Shown piece after piece: positions 24,181 through 31,033 of a stretch of 32,531 bases of DNA. Positions within the stretch are counted from its first letter, which is position 1, and each line of letters opens with the position of its first letter. The position numbers and the translations under genes are program-made. This DNA is from Planctomycetota bacterium (GTDB lineage: Bacteria > Planctomycetota > PLA2): positions 1-32,531 of the forward strand of contig JAPUHK010000029.1 in NCBI GenBank assembly GCA_027297745.1, in the 5' to 3' direction. Under the pieces are notes generated by a model, which saw only the letters and a list, made by a program, of their open reading frames with translations, searched no databases and had not been told where the DNA came from.

Positions 24181-24182
24181 CC

Positions 24183-24707
24183 ATGCGCTTTCTGCTGTTG
24201 CTATGCCTGCTCCCGCTGGCCTGCGGTGGCGCCGAGCCCGAGCCCGAGCCCGAAACCGAGACCGAGACCGAGACCGAAAGCGAAGCGGACCCGCTAACCC
24301 ATCACGAACCGCGCTACGGGGGTGATCTCGTGCCGCTCGACGGTCATTCTGCACACCTCGAGTTCGTCCTGGATGACGCCGCGGGGAAGCTGACGATGTA
24401 CGTGTGGGACGGCCACGTCTCGAAGTCCGTGCGCATCAAGGCCAAAGAGGTCGCCATCACGGCCGACCTGGACGACGAGGAGGTCGCCCTGAAGCTGAGC
24501 GCCGTCGCGAACCCGCTCACCGGCGAGACGGTGGGGGACACCTCCAAGTTCGAGCTGACGTCGGAGCGCCTGAGAGGCTCGGACGGCATCAGCGGCGTCC
24601 TGGCCCGCATCGAGATCCGCGGCAAGCTGTACAAAGAGGTGGATTTCTACGCCCCAATCGCGGAAGTAGACGAAGAGGGGCAGGGCGATGCCGACGAGGA
24701 CGGCTAG
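24183..24707 (+). CDS. Acidic lipoprotein of a metal-associated ABC cluster
   Basis: A 174-residue lipoprotein: the signal ends in LLCLLPLACGG with Cys14 as lipid site. It is followed by a low-complexity acidic repeat (EPEPEPETETETETESEAD, residues 18-36) encoded by nine GAG/GAA hexamers. The folded domain (about 40-165) begins HHEPRYGGDLVPLDGHSAHL and contains KLTMYVWDGHVSK, resembling domains I have seen in planctomycetal proteins near heavy-metal efflux genes (His-rich start, beta sandwich). It ends in an Asp/Glu-rich tail. Start ATG 24183 is 2 nt after the permease stop; a GTG at 24177 would be an alternative. A binding role for metal cations is inference from acid/His richness and neighbours. 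Confidence 0.8.
   Translation: MRFLLLLCLLPLACGGAEPEPEPETETETETESEADPLTHHEPRYGGDLVPLDGHSAHLEFVLDDAAGKLTMYVWDGHVSKSVRIKAKEVAITADLDDEEVALKLSAVANPLTGETVGDTSKFELTSERLRGSDGISGVLARIEIRGKLYKEVDFYAPIAEVDEEGQGDADEDG
24234..24287 (+). repeat. Hexanucleotide tandem repeat encoding Glu-Pro/Glu-Thr
   Basis: Nine contiguous hexamers, three GAGCCC, then GAAACC, three GAGACC, GAAAGC and GAAGCG, encode the acidic low-complexity linker after the lipobox of the 24183 lipoprotein. Such in-frame repeats can change length by slippage without breaking the frame. Confidence 0.75.
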
Positions 24708-24733
24708 CCTGAGGTAGGATTTTCGGGAGTCCT

Positions 24734-25561
24734 ATGAGCTTGCGCTTGGTGATCCTCGCCGTCCTGGCCGTGGCCGCTCTCACGATCGGCCCGGTGTGCT
24801 GGCTGTGCTCTTCGGACGCGGCCTCCTCGCCGGTGATCGAGAACATGAAGGTGCGCGGGGAGCGTCTCGACGCGGCGCTCGGCACCGCCGCGGCCCCGCC
24901 GACCGCAGAGACCACGCCCGACACGGCACCCGTCCTCGAAGAGCCTGCGAAGGAGGCGTCCGCGGCGCCGGTCGATCCCGTGTCGATCGAGGTCGACCCC
25001 GAGCAGGAGGAGCAGGTGCAGCCCGACGCGCAGCCCGTGGAAGGTGGCGCCGTATCGCCGCACACGCCGCCTACGAGCTACAAGCCGCCCGGGCAGGACA
25101 ACAAGAAGGTCGTCCCGCTGGCCGACCTGCGTAAGCGCACCAAGCCCGGGGAGGCGTTGCCGATCGGCTTCGAGCACCTCGCCAACTACGTCTACAAGAT
25201 CCCCGGCTACGGTGAGGAAGAGGAGATCGAGACGGACCAGATCCCGAAGGACATCAAGGAGCTCAACCGCACCGAGGTCGCGATCGAGGGTTTCATGATC
25301 CCGATCCAGACCAAGGACGGAAAGATCCAGGAGTTCGCCCTGGTGCGCTCCCTGTGGGGATGCTGCTGGGGGCGGCCGCCGAGCATCAACGAGGCCATCC
25401 ACGTGAAGATGCCGGAGGGCGAGGGCGCTAGCTTCACGCCGAACGGGCCGATCACGGTGTTCGGCGAGCTGGAGGTCGGCGAGGTCTTCGAGGAAGGCCT
25501 TCTAGCCAGCATCTACCGCCTGAACTGCGAAGAGATCGCGGTCTCCTCCGAGTACCGCTAG
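24734..25561 (+). CDS. DUF3299 protein, membrane-anchored
   Basis: A 275-residue protein. Residues 3-23 form a signal anchor, with nearby C22 and C25. A Pro/Ala/Glu-rich linker (50-120) leads to the DUF3299 domain (about 128-275). Visible hallmarks are IPKDIKELNRTEVAIEGFMI, then a C210-C211 pair in LVRSLWGCCWGRPPSINEAI, and a C-terminal YRLNCEEIAV. DUF3299 proteins are of unknown biochemical function; I recall them beside FtsX-type ABC transporters in zinc-regulated gene clusters of Vibrio and others. Start ATG 24734 lies 26 nt after the lipoprotein stop. It is anchored to the membrane with the domain outside. Two conserved Cys suggest metal or redox contact, an inference. Confidence 0.85.
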   Translation: MSLRLVILAVLAVAALTIGPVCWLCSSDAASSPVIENMKVRGERLDAALGTAAAPPTAETTPDTAPVLEEPAKEASAAPVDPVSIEVDPEQEEQVQPDAQPVEGGAVSPHTPPTSYKPPGQDNKKVVPLADLRKRTKPGEALPIGFEHLANYVYKIPGYGEEEEIETDQIPKDIKELNRTEVAIEGFMIPIQTKDGKIQEFALVRSLWGCCWGRPPSINEAIHVKMPEGEGASFTPNGPITVFGELEVGEVFEEGLLASIYRLNCEEIAVSSEYR

Positions 25562-25582
25562 CGGCCCCACCAGGCAGGCACC

Positions 25583-25966
25583 GTGACCGAGCAAAGCCAG
25601 AGCCCCGCGCGCGCAGGCCTCAAGATCGTGGGCATCTTCATGGGCTTCCTGCTGTTCCTGCACCTCGCGGGCTGGTCCGTGACGCACGCGTTCCCGACAG
25701 ACCCCGATCCGGCCGACGTGCAGGGCAAGAACGTGTACCACGTGCAGCTCGACGGGTTGTGAGGCAAGTCGTGAACGACCGGGGTCGCTGCGCTCCTCTC
25801 GCGCCTGGATGGCGTCGAGTCCGTTTCCGCAGGATGGCTTACCGATCGAGCCGTGATCGTCACCCGTGAGGGCGTGACGCTCGACCGTGCGCAGCTCGAG
25901 CTCGCGCTGTCGGGTTCGATCTGGCGCGTAGTCTCGGTCGAGCGCGCGCCGCCCGCCGTGCCCTAG
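25583..25966 (+). CDS. HMA-domain selenoprotein candidate with two in-frame UGA codons
   Basis: Reading from GTG 25583, codons 60 (25760-25762) and 64 (25772-25774) are UGA; every other codon is sense until UAG at 25964. Reading both as selenocysteine (U) gives 127 residues: a cytoplasmic start, a transmembrane segment (about 14-32: KIVGIFMGFLLFLHLAGWS), then an HMA-like domain (about 51-122) with GLUGKSU followed by TTGVAALLSRLDGVESV. That stretch aligns without gaps to the part of HMA domains after GMxCxxC (VASVEKALSALPGVESV type). The second U sits on the second Cys; the first U is one position before the first Cys, giving U-x-x-x-U. GC-rich third positions continue past both UGAs. It follows the DUF3299 gene by 21 nt and probably binds metal or acts in thiol/selenol exchange. 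Alternative: a pseudogene of a Cys-type HMA protein. The selenocysteine machinery is not in this window. Confidence 0.68.
25776..25804 (+). promoter_or_regulatory. Candidate SECIS-like hairpins downstream of the UGA codons
   Basis: CGACC (25776-25780) pairs with GGTCG (25783-25787), giving an apical GG about 19-22 nt after the first UGA. GCGC (25790-25793) pairs with GCGC (25801-25804) around a 7-nt loop, about 20-26 nt after the second UGA. Bacterial SECIS elements have their apical loop in roughly this distance range. High GC makes such hairpins common by chance, so the evidence is weak. Confidence 0.3.
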
Positions 25967-25978
25967 GGCGCGGCCAGT

Positions 25979-26010
25979 TGCGGTACGCGTGCCGCACTTC
26001 TGCGGCCGCA
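25979..26010. terminator. Two palindromes between convergent operons, possible bidirectional terminator
   Basis: TGCGGTACGCGTGCCGCA (25979-25996) is an almost perfect palindrome with one T.G pair, and TGCGGCCGCA (26001-26010) is a perfect palindrome sharing its half-sites. They lie between the HMA gene stop (25966) and the convergent OB-like gene stop (26056). No T-tract is seen, so a terminator role is uncertain; a protein-binding dyad is possible. Confidence 0.35.
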
Positions 26011-26055
26011 AGCACCGCTGTCCGGCGATGTTACGTCGGCTCGGAAGAGTAACAG

Positions 26056-26598
26056 CTACTTCGGCCAGCTCAGGCCGTCGCGGAGCGAGGGGCGTTCGCG
26101 GCGGAACCAGCCGGAAGCCAGCACGGTCACGTTGCCGTGCTCGTCCTTCTGCAGCTTGCCCTTCACGGCGACCAGGTCGAGCAGGCGCAGGCCCGGCACT
26201 TCCGTGGTCGCGACGACCTTGCCGTCCGCGCCGTGGGCCTCGACGACCACCGTGTTCTCCGCTTTCTCGTCGTTGGCGATGCAGCAGTAGTCCCAGGGGG
26301 TGGCGCACAGCTCCATGGCATCGGAGCCGGCACCGCAGTAGTCGAGCGCCGTGTCGATCAGGTTGAAGGACGCGTAGCCCTTCACGATGTTGCTGATGCG
26401 CCCGACGACGATCACCTCGTCATCGGCCTTTGCCTCGCGGGCTTTCGCCACAGACAGCGCCTCGCCGGGGTCCTTCGACAGCGTGAGCTTCGCGATCCCG
26501 GGCGCGGTTTTCGCCGGAGGCGCGGCGGGCTTGTCTTCAGCGCTGCCGCAAGCGAGCGTCAGACTGCAAACAAGGGCGATCAGGGTGGAACGGGTCAT
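26056..26598 (-). CDS. OB-fold-like lipoprotein of the MacAB-like exporter cluster
   Basis: A 180-residue lipoprotein: lipobox LTLAC with Cys17. After a Lys/Ala/Pro linker, the domain runs from DEVIVVGRISNIVKGYASFN (about residue 60) through a Cys-rich block ELCATPWDYCC to LLDLVAVKGKLQKDEHGNVT, with a strand order and GNVTVLA ending like a small OB fold. This is a type I have seen in Planctomycetota; no function is known. The start ATG overlaps the stop of the second FtsX permease (ATGA). It is the last gene of the minus-strand export operon and converges with the HMA gene. A role in binding a hydrophobic or metal-containing ligand is possible, not shown. Confidence 0.78.
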   Translation of the reverse strand: MTRSTLIALVCSLTLACGSAEDKPAAPPAKTAPGIAKLTLSKDPGEALSVAKAREAKADDEVIVVGRISNIVKGYASFNLIDTALDYCGAGSDAMELCATPWDYCCIANDEKAENTVVVEAHGADGKVVATTEVPGLRLLDLVAVKGKLQKDEHGNVTVLASGWFRRERPSLRDGLSWPK

Positions 26599-27734
26599 GC
26601 TTTTCCTCCGAGGGCGTCCACGAGGGGTAGGCGCACGGCGCGAACCGCCGGCACTACGCCGCCGAGGATACCCGCAAACAGCGCTGCACCAAGCCCCAGG
26701 GCCCGGCGCGGCGCATCCAGCTCAATGGTGAACGCGCCCATCGGGAAGCGCAGCGGGATGTCGCCCACCGCGAGCGCAATGAAGATCCCGATGGAGGCGC
26801 CCAGGAACGCGACCAGCGCCGCCTCCAGCAAGAGCGAGACCGAGACCGCGAACGGCGAGTAACCCAGCGCGCGCAGCGTGGCCAGCTCCTTGGTGCGCGC
26901 CAGCACCGCCGCGAACATCGTGTTGGCGCAGGCGAAGGCGCCGGCGGCCAGCACGAGCAGGGCCATCCAGCGCGCCAGCGCGGTCACGTGCCGAAGGCCC
27001 TCCGCGAGCGTGGCCATCAGCTCCGGCTCCGTGACGACGGCGATCTCCAGGTCCAGCCGCCGCGCGGCAAACAGGCGCACTTCCGCCAGACTTTCGGGAG
27101 AAGCCAGGCGCGCCACGACGCACGAGACGTCCTCACGCTTCGTGGCGACCATCAGGTCGTCGAGCCGCGTCCACATCTCAGCCTCGAGCACGGTCCCGGG
27201 AGCGGCGAAGCGGCCGACGATCTTCCAGTCGCGGTTCTCGAGCTGGATCGTGCGCCCGACGCGGAAGTGGTCTTCGGGCAGCCCCATGCGCGTAGCGGCC
27301 AGCCGGCCGACCATGATCTCGAACGAGCCGCGCGGCTCGGTGCCCTCGATCACGGTGAGCTGGGGGTGGACCAGGTACGCGCCGGGCCGGACTCCGCGCA
27401 ACAGCCCGATGCGGTCGTCCGTGCGCGTCGCCAGGTGCAGCTCGACCGACACCGCGCGCTCGCCGTCCACCGTCAGGACGCCCGGCACGGCGGCGGCGGC
27501 CGCCTCCGCGTTGCCGCGCGCCACGACCGAGCGCACGAGGTCCATCTCGGAGGAGGTCCCGAGCAGATAGACCCGGTCCTCCTCCGTGCTGCTGCTCGAC
27601 ACGCCGTCGAGGCTGGCCGCGAACGACGCCATGGTCGTCACCAGCAGCGTCACGAAGCCGACCCCAAGCAGTGTGGCGATCGTCCGCGCACGGTGGCGCC
27701 AGAGGTTGCGGAGGGCGTACGAGAAGGGCAGCAT
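26595..27734 (-). CDS. FtsX-type ABC permease, second of two
   Basis: A 379-residue permease. Start ATG 27734 (MLPFSYALRNLWRHRARTIA) lies 2 nt after the stop of the first permease gene, and the longer frame upstream has no family-like sequence. FtsX topology: N-terminal helix (about 17-42: TIATLLGVGFVTLLVTTMAS), a large extracytoplasmic domain (45-255), then three helices including VTALARWMALLVLAAGAFAC, and the signature loop VLARTKELATLRALGYSPFAV. The domain contains several acidic/arginine patches but no catalytic motif. With the first permease it would form a heterodimeric transporter driven by the ATPase at 28872. The stop overlaps the next start by 4 nt. Confidence 0.9.
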   Translation of the reverse strand: MLPFSYALRNLWRHRARTIATLLGVGFVTLLVTTMASFAASLDGVSSSSTEEDRVYLLGTSSEMDLVRSVVARGNAEAAAAAVPGVLTVDGERAVSVELHLATRTDDRIGLLRGVRPGAYLVHPQLTVIEGTEPRGSFEIMVGRLAATRMGLPEDHFRVGRTIQLENRDWKIVGRFAAPGTVLEAEMWTRLDDLMVATKREDVSCVVARLASPESLAEVRLFAARRLDLEIAVVTEPELMATLAEGLRHVTALARWMALLVLAAGAFACANTMFAAVLARTKELATLRALGYSPFAVSVSLLLEAALVAFLGASIGIFIALAVGDIPLRFPMGAFTIELDAPRRALGLGAALFAGILGGVVPAVRAVRLPLVDALGGKA

Positions 27735-27736
27735 CG

Positions 27737-28879
27737 CTATTCCGTTTTCACCGCCTGATGCAGCGGCCTGCGCGCCGTGTCCACCGCAGGGATCACGGAA
27801 GCGAGCGCGCCCACGACGAGCGAGGCCAGCACGGTCTGCAGCACGACCGCGAGGCTCGGTTTGAAGTCGATGCCGTAGCCTTCGATCCCCAGCGTCGTGG
27901 TGCTCACGGAGAGCACCGCGTAGACGGCACCGGCGCCCAGGATGCCGCCCATCAGCCCGAGGCCGATCCCCTCGATCGCGATCAGCAGCGCCAGGCGCGG
28001 CTTGGTCACGCCGATCGTCTCGAGCACGCCCATCTCCGCCGCGCGCGACTGGGCGCTGATGAAGACCGTGTTCGCCAGCACCAGCGCGACCACGACGACG
28101 GCCAGGTAGCCGAGGATGCGGGCGAACTCCACGACCTCTGCAATCTCTCCGACCGCGCCGGCGACGAAGGCCTGCAGCGACTTCGTGTCCGTGCGAGCCT
28201 CGTCGGTGAGGAACTTGGCGTCGATGGCCGCGGCCACCGCCGCCTCGTCCGCGCCGGGCAGTAGCGTCACCATGAACTGCGTCGCTGCGCCCTGCTTCTT
28301 GCGCGCCAGCGCCAGCTGATCGATGTGCACGAAGGCCATGTTGTCCAGCCCCGCCGTGCTGCTGCGCATGATGCCGCTGACGTGAACGTCGACCATGCCG
28401 AGCCGCACCCGCTCTCCCACCCTGGCGCCGCGCCGCGCCGCCAGCCGCTCGCCGACGAGCGCGCCGTCCGAGCGCGCCTTCCAATCGGCGACGTTGCCGG
28501 CGAGCAGAGTGAGGTCGTAGACGTCCTGGAGGGCGTCCCGCTCCACGCCATGCAAGGTCACGAGGTCGAGGTTGCTGCGGCACGAGTTGATGAAGACCAG
28601 CGTCGGCAGGACCCGGTCCACGCCGGGGACCTCCTCGATGACCGGCTTGTAACGCACCGGAAGGTCCGAGGTCAGCGGGCAGAAGCGGCTCTCCTGGAAG
28701 ACGACCAGGACCGGCTTCGCCGAGCGTTCGGCCAGCTCGCCGACGCCGCGGTCGACCGTGCGCACGAAGGCGAACAACGCCATCGCGACAGCCGCGCCCA
28801 GGATCGTGAGCAGCGTGCGCATGCGCGCGCGTAGCGCCGTGCGGAAGACGTAGGGAAGGAACGCGAACAGCTCACGCAT
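27737..28879 (-). CDS. FtsX-type ABC permease, first of two
   Basis: A 380-residue permease starting ATG 28879 (MRELFAFLPYVFRTALRARM), overlapping the ATPase stop by 8 nt. N-terminal helix at about 21-40 (MRTLLTILGAAVAMALFAFV), then a periplasmic domain with SRFCPLTSDLPVRYKPVIEE and a Cys in NSCRSNLDLVTL. Three C-terminal helices follow (GYLAVVVVALVLANTVFISA, and LALLIAIEGIGLGLMGGILGAG with a final VLASLVVGALASVIPA), plus the conserved loop SRAAEMGVLETIGVTKPRLA. It pairs with the second permease gene just 2 nt downstream. Separate ATPase and two permease subunits distinguish this from the single-chain MacB. Confidence 0.92.
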   Translation of the reverse strand: MRELFAFLPYVFRTALRARMRTLLTILGAAVAMALFAFVRTVDRGVGELAERSAKPVLVVFQESRFCPLTSDLPVRYKPVIEEVPGVDRVLPTLVFINSCRSNLDLVTLHGVERDALQDVYDLTLLAGNVADWKARSDGALVGERLAARRGARVGERVRLGMVDVHVSGIMRSSTAGLDNMAFVHIDQLALARKKQGAATQFMVTLLPGADEAAVAAAIDAKFLTDEARTDTKSLQAFVAGAVGEIAEVVEFARILGYLAVVVVALVLANTVFISAQSRAAEMGVLETIGVTKPRLALLIAIEGIGLGLMGGILGAGAVYAVLSVSTTTLGIEGYGIDFKPSLAVVLQTVLASLVVGALASVIPAVDTARRPLHQAVKTE

Positions 28880-29570
28880 GGACCGTGTCCCCGTCCCCGG
28901 GCGCCCGGATGCGTCCCTTGTCGAGCTGCACCACGCGGCCGGCCGCCTTGGCGGCCAGCGGGTCGTGCGTGACCATCACGACCGTCTTCTGGAACTCCTT
29001 GTTCAACCGTTGCAGCAGCTCCAGCGTCGCGGTCGCCGCTTCGCGATCCAGGTTGCCCGTGGGCTCGTCGCAGAGCAGCACCTCCGGGTCCGCAACGATC
29101 GCGCGGGCGATGGAGACGCGCTGCTGCTGTCCACCCGAGAGCTGCCGCGGCAGGTGGCCGGCGCGGTCCTCGAGCGTGACCGCCTGCAGCGCGGTGCGCA
29201 CCTTGCGCTGCCGCTGCTCGCGCGTCAACTTCAGCAGCAGCAACGGGATCTCGACGTTCTCCCAGGCGGTCAGCACCGGCAGCAGGTTGTAGCCCTGGAA
29301 CACGAAGCCCACGTTGCGCGTGCGCCAGCGCGCCAGCGCGCGCGGGCTCAGCGCCGAGACCTCCTCGCCCGCCACGGTCACGGAGCCGTGGGTGGGAGTG
29401 TCGATGCCGGCCAGCAGGTTCAGCAGCGTCGTCTTGCCGCTGCCGCTGGGTCCCATCAGCGCCACGAACTCGCCGCGCTCGACCGCGAAGTCCAGCTCGC
29501 GCAGCGGCGTCACCTCCTCCGAGGCGCCGAAGAAGGTCTTGGTGACGTCACGCACTTCGATCAGGTTCAT
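28872..29570 (-). CDS. ABC transporter ATP-binding protein of the MacAB-TolC-like system
   Basis: A 232-residue ATPase beginning MNLIEVRDVTKTFFGA at ATG 29570, whose first bases overlap the stop of the membrane fusion protein gene (ATGA). Walker A MGPSGSGKTTLLNLLAG (39-55), signature LSGGQQQRVSIARAI (144-158), Walker B EVLLCDEPTGNLD and the H loop VMVTHD are all canonical. MacB/LolD-type length and the following FtsX permeases place it in the MacB superfamily. The longer frame upstream of this ATG is shadow sequence of the fusion protein gene. It powers export or envelope rearrangement together with the two permeases. Confidence 0.94.
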   Translation of the reverse strand: MNLIEVRDVTKTFFGASEEVTPLRELDFAVERGEFVALMGPSGSGKTTLLNLLAGIDTPTHGSVTVAGEEVSALSPRALARWRTRNVGFVFQGYNLLPVLTAWENVEIPLLLLKLTREQRQRKVRTALQAVTLEDRAGHLPRQLSGGQQQRVSIARAIVADPEVLLCDEPTGNLDREAATATLELLQRLNKEFQKTVVMVTHDPLAAKAAGRVVQLDKGRIRAPGDGDTVHA

Positions 29571-31033
29571 CGTGCGATCTCCTTCACGGCTTCGCCGTCC
29601 GCAACCGGGTCCAGGATGACGCGCTGCGTTACCGACAGGGCGCCGCGCACGAGCAGGTCGCCCCCTTCCTCTCCGGCACGCTCCACCGCCACGCGGCGCG
29701 CGCGCCCCGCGGCCAGCACGTAGACCGCGCCGTCGCGAAACGCCTCGCGCGGGACCGTGAACAGCGTCGGCCCGGTCTTCCCTTCTTCCCCGGCCGGAGC
29801 CAGGAAGCGCGCCCGGCACAGCGTCTCCGGACGCAGGAGCGGATCCGGATCGATCAGCCGCACCTTCACCTGCAGCGTGTTCTTGAGCAGGTCGGACTCG
29901 CGCTGGATGCGCAGTACCTTCCCGCGCACGCTCGCCCGGCCCAGCACCTCGCTGCGCACCTCGACGTCCTGTCCGACGCGCACGCCGCCGACGGACGCCA
30001 GCGGCACGTCGATGCGCGCCTGTAGCCGCTTCGGGTCGTAGAGCGCCAGGATGCCGTCGCCTTTCGGCCCGACGTCCGCGCCGGGCGCGGCATGCAGCTT
30101 CAGCACGACGCCGTCTATGGGCGCCTTGACCGTGGCCCAGCCGAGCTCGCGCTCCGCGATGCGGAGCTCTACGGAGGCGGCGTCGTGTTCGGCGCGTGCC
30201 TCGACCGCTGCCGCTTTCGCGTTGTCCACGGCTCCGGCGAGGTTGCGCGGGTCGGCGAGCACCTCCTGCGTGATCTTCAGCGCTTCGGTGGCCTGCTCGA
30301 GCTCCGCCTGCATCGCGTCCTTGTCCCGGGCCTTCGCCTCCACGTTCGCTTCCGCCGCCTTGAGCTGTGCGCGTGCCCTGGCGAGCGCGACCGGGTAGGT
30401 TTCCCCCGCCTCGAGCAGCTTGAGCTGTCCGTCGAGGTCGGCACGGCGCTCGTCGCGTTCCGCTTCGGCACGCTCGCGCACCCCGTCGTAGGCCGCCACC
30501 CGCGCGTGGAAGGACGTGACCTGGTGACGCGCATTCGACTCGGCCAGGCGCAGGTCCGCCTTCTGCTCCAGCAGCGACTCGGCCACCTGCAGGGCCACTT
30601 CCGCCTTCCGGAGCTGCGCCTCGCGCAATTGCAGCGTCGCCCCCGCGCGGTCGCGGGCCGCCTGAAGCTCTGCGCTCTGAAGCCGGCCGACGACCGTCAC
30701 GCCCTTGCGCACTTCGTGGCCTTCGAGCACCGGAAGCTCCTCGAGCACGCCCGCGACCAGCGGCCGCACGACTATGGGAAACGGATCAGGCTCGATCCAG
30801 CCGGCGGCCTCCGCGGTGGCGGCGCGCGAAACGGAAGCGGCGCCGTCCGCCGCGCGCACGGGGGCCGTGACCACCGTGCGGGCCGGTGCGAGCACCGGCC
30901 ACAAGAAGCTCGCCGCTACCGCAACGACCACGACTGCGAGGCCGACCCACGCGAGCCGCGGCCCCAACGGCCGGCGTGTGCGCACCGGCGCGGTCTCCTC
31001 CATGCGCAGCGCAGAAAGATCCACGTCGCTCAT
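29567..31033 (-). CDS. HlyD/MacA-type periplasmic membrane fusion protein
   Basis: A 488-residue adaptor that connects the inner-membrane ABC exporter to the outer-membrane channel. It has one N-terminal transmembrane segment (about 28-46: RLAWVGLAVVVVAVAASFLW), then a biotinyl/lipoyl-like half domain (IVVRPLVAGVLEELPVLEGH). A long alpha-helical hairpin (about 125-300, many Ala/Glu/Leu/Arg) is followed by the second lipoyl half (VKAPIDGVVLKLHAAPGADV). The beta-barrel (RLQARIDVPLASVGGVRVGQ) and membrane-proximal domain complete the usual order. Its start ATG 31033 overlaps the tolC-like stop by 4 nt, and its stop overlaps the ATPase start. The long hairpin suits a TolC-like partner; length is above MacA (about 370), because of the long coiled coil. 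Confidence 0.92.
   Translation of the reverse strand: MSDVDLSALRMEETAPVRTRRPLGPRLAWVGLAVVVVAVAASFLWPVLAPARTVVTAPVRAADGAASVSRAATAEAAGWIEPDPFPIVVRPLVAGVLEELPVLEGHEVRKGVTVVGRLQSAELQAARDRAGATLQLREAQLRKAEVALQVAESLLEQKADLRLAESNARHQVTSFHARVAAYDGVRERAEAERDERRADLDGQLKLLEAGETYPVALARARAQLKAAEANVEAKARDKDAMQAELEQATEALKITQEVLADPRNLAGAVDNAKAAAVEARAEHDAASVELRIAERELGWATVKAPIDGVVLKLHAAPGADVGPKGDGILALYDPKRLQARIDVPLASVGGVRVGQDVEVRSEVLGRASVRGKVLRIQRESDLLKNTLQVKVRLIDPDPLLRPETLCRARFLAPAGEEGKTGPTLFTVPREAFRDGAVYVLAAGRARRVAVERAGEEGGDLLVRGALSVTQRVILDPVADGEAVKEIAR

Noticed and set aside
22857-24182. N-terminal extension of the 24183 lipoprotein through the permease gene
   Set aside because: The stretch is an out-of-frame shadow of the FtsX permease; a lipoprotein signal begins at ATG 24183.
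25583-25762. A stand-alone 59-residue membrane protein ending at the first UGA
   Set aside because: The frame continues past the UGA with clear HMA-like sequence to 25964. A product ending there would be a transmembrane segment plus a partial domain. It remains the fallback if selenocysteine is excluded.
25760-25774. UGA reassigned to a sense codon in the whole organism
   Set aside because: Many genes in the window end with UGA at positions fixed by overlap with the next start (for example maf at 10596-10598 and prfA at 15103-15105), so UGA is a normal stop here.
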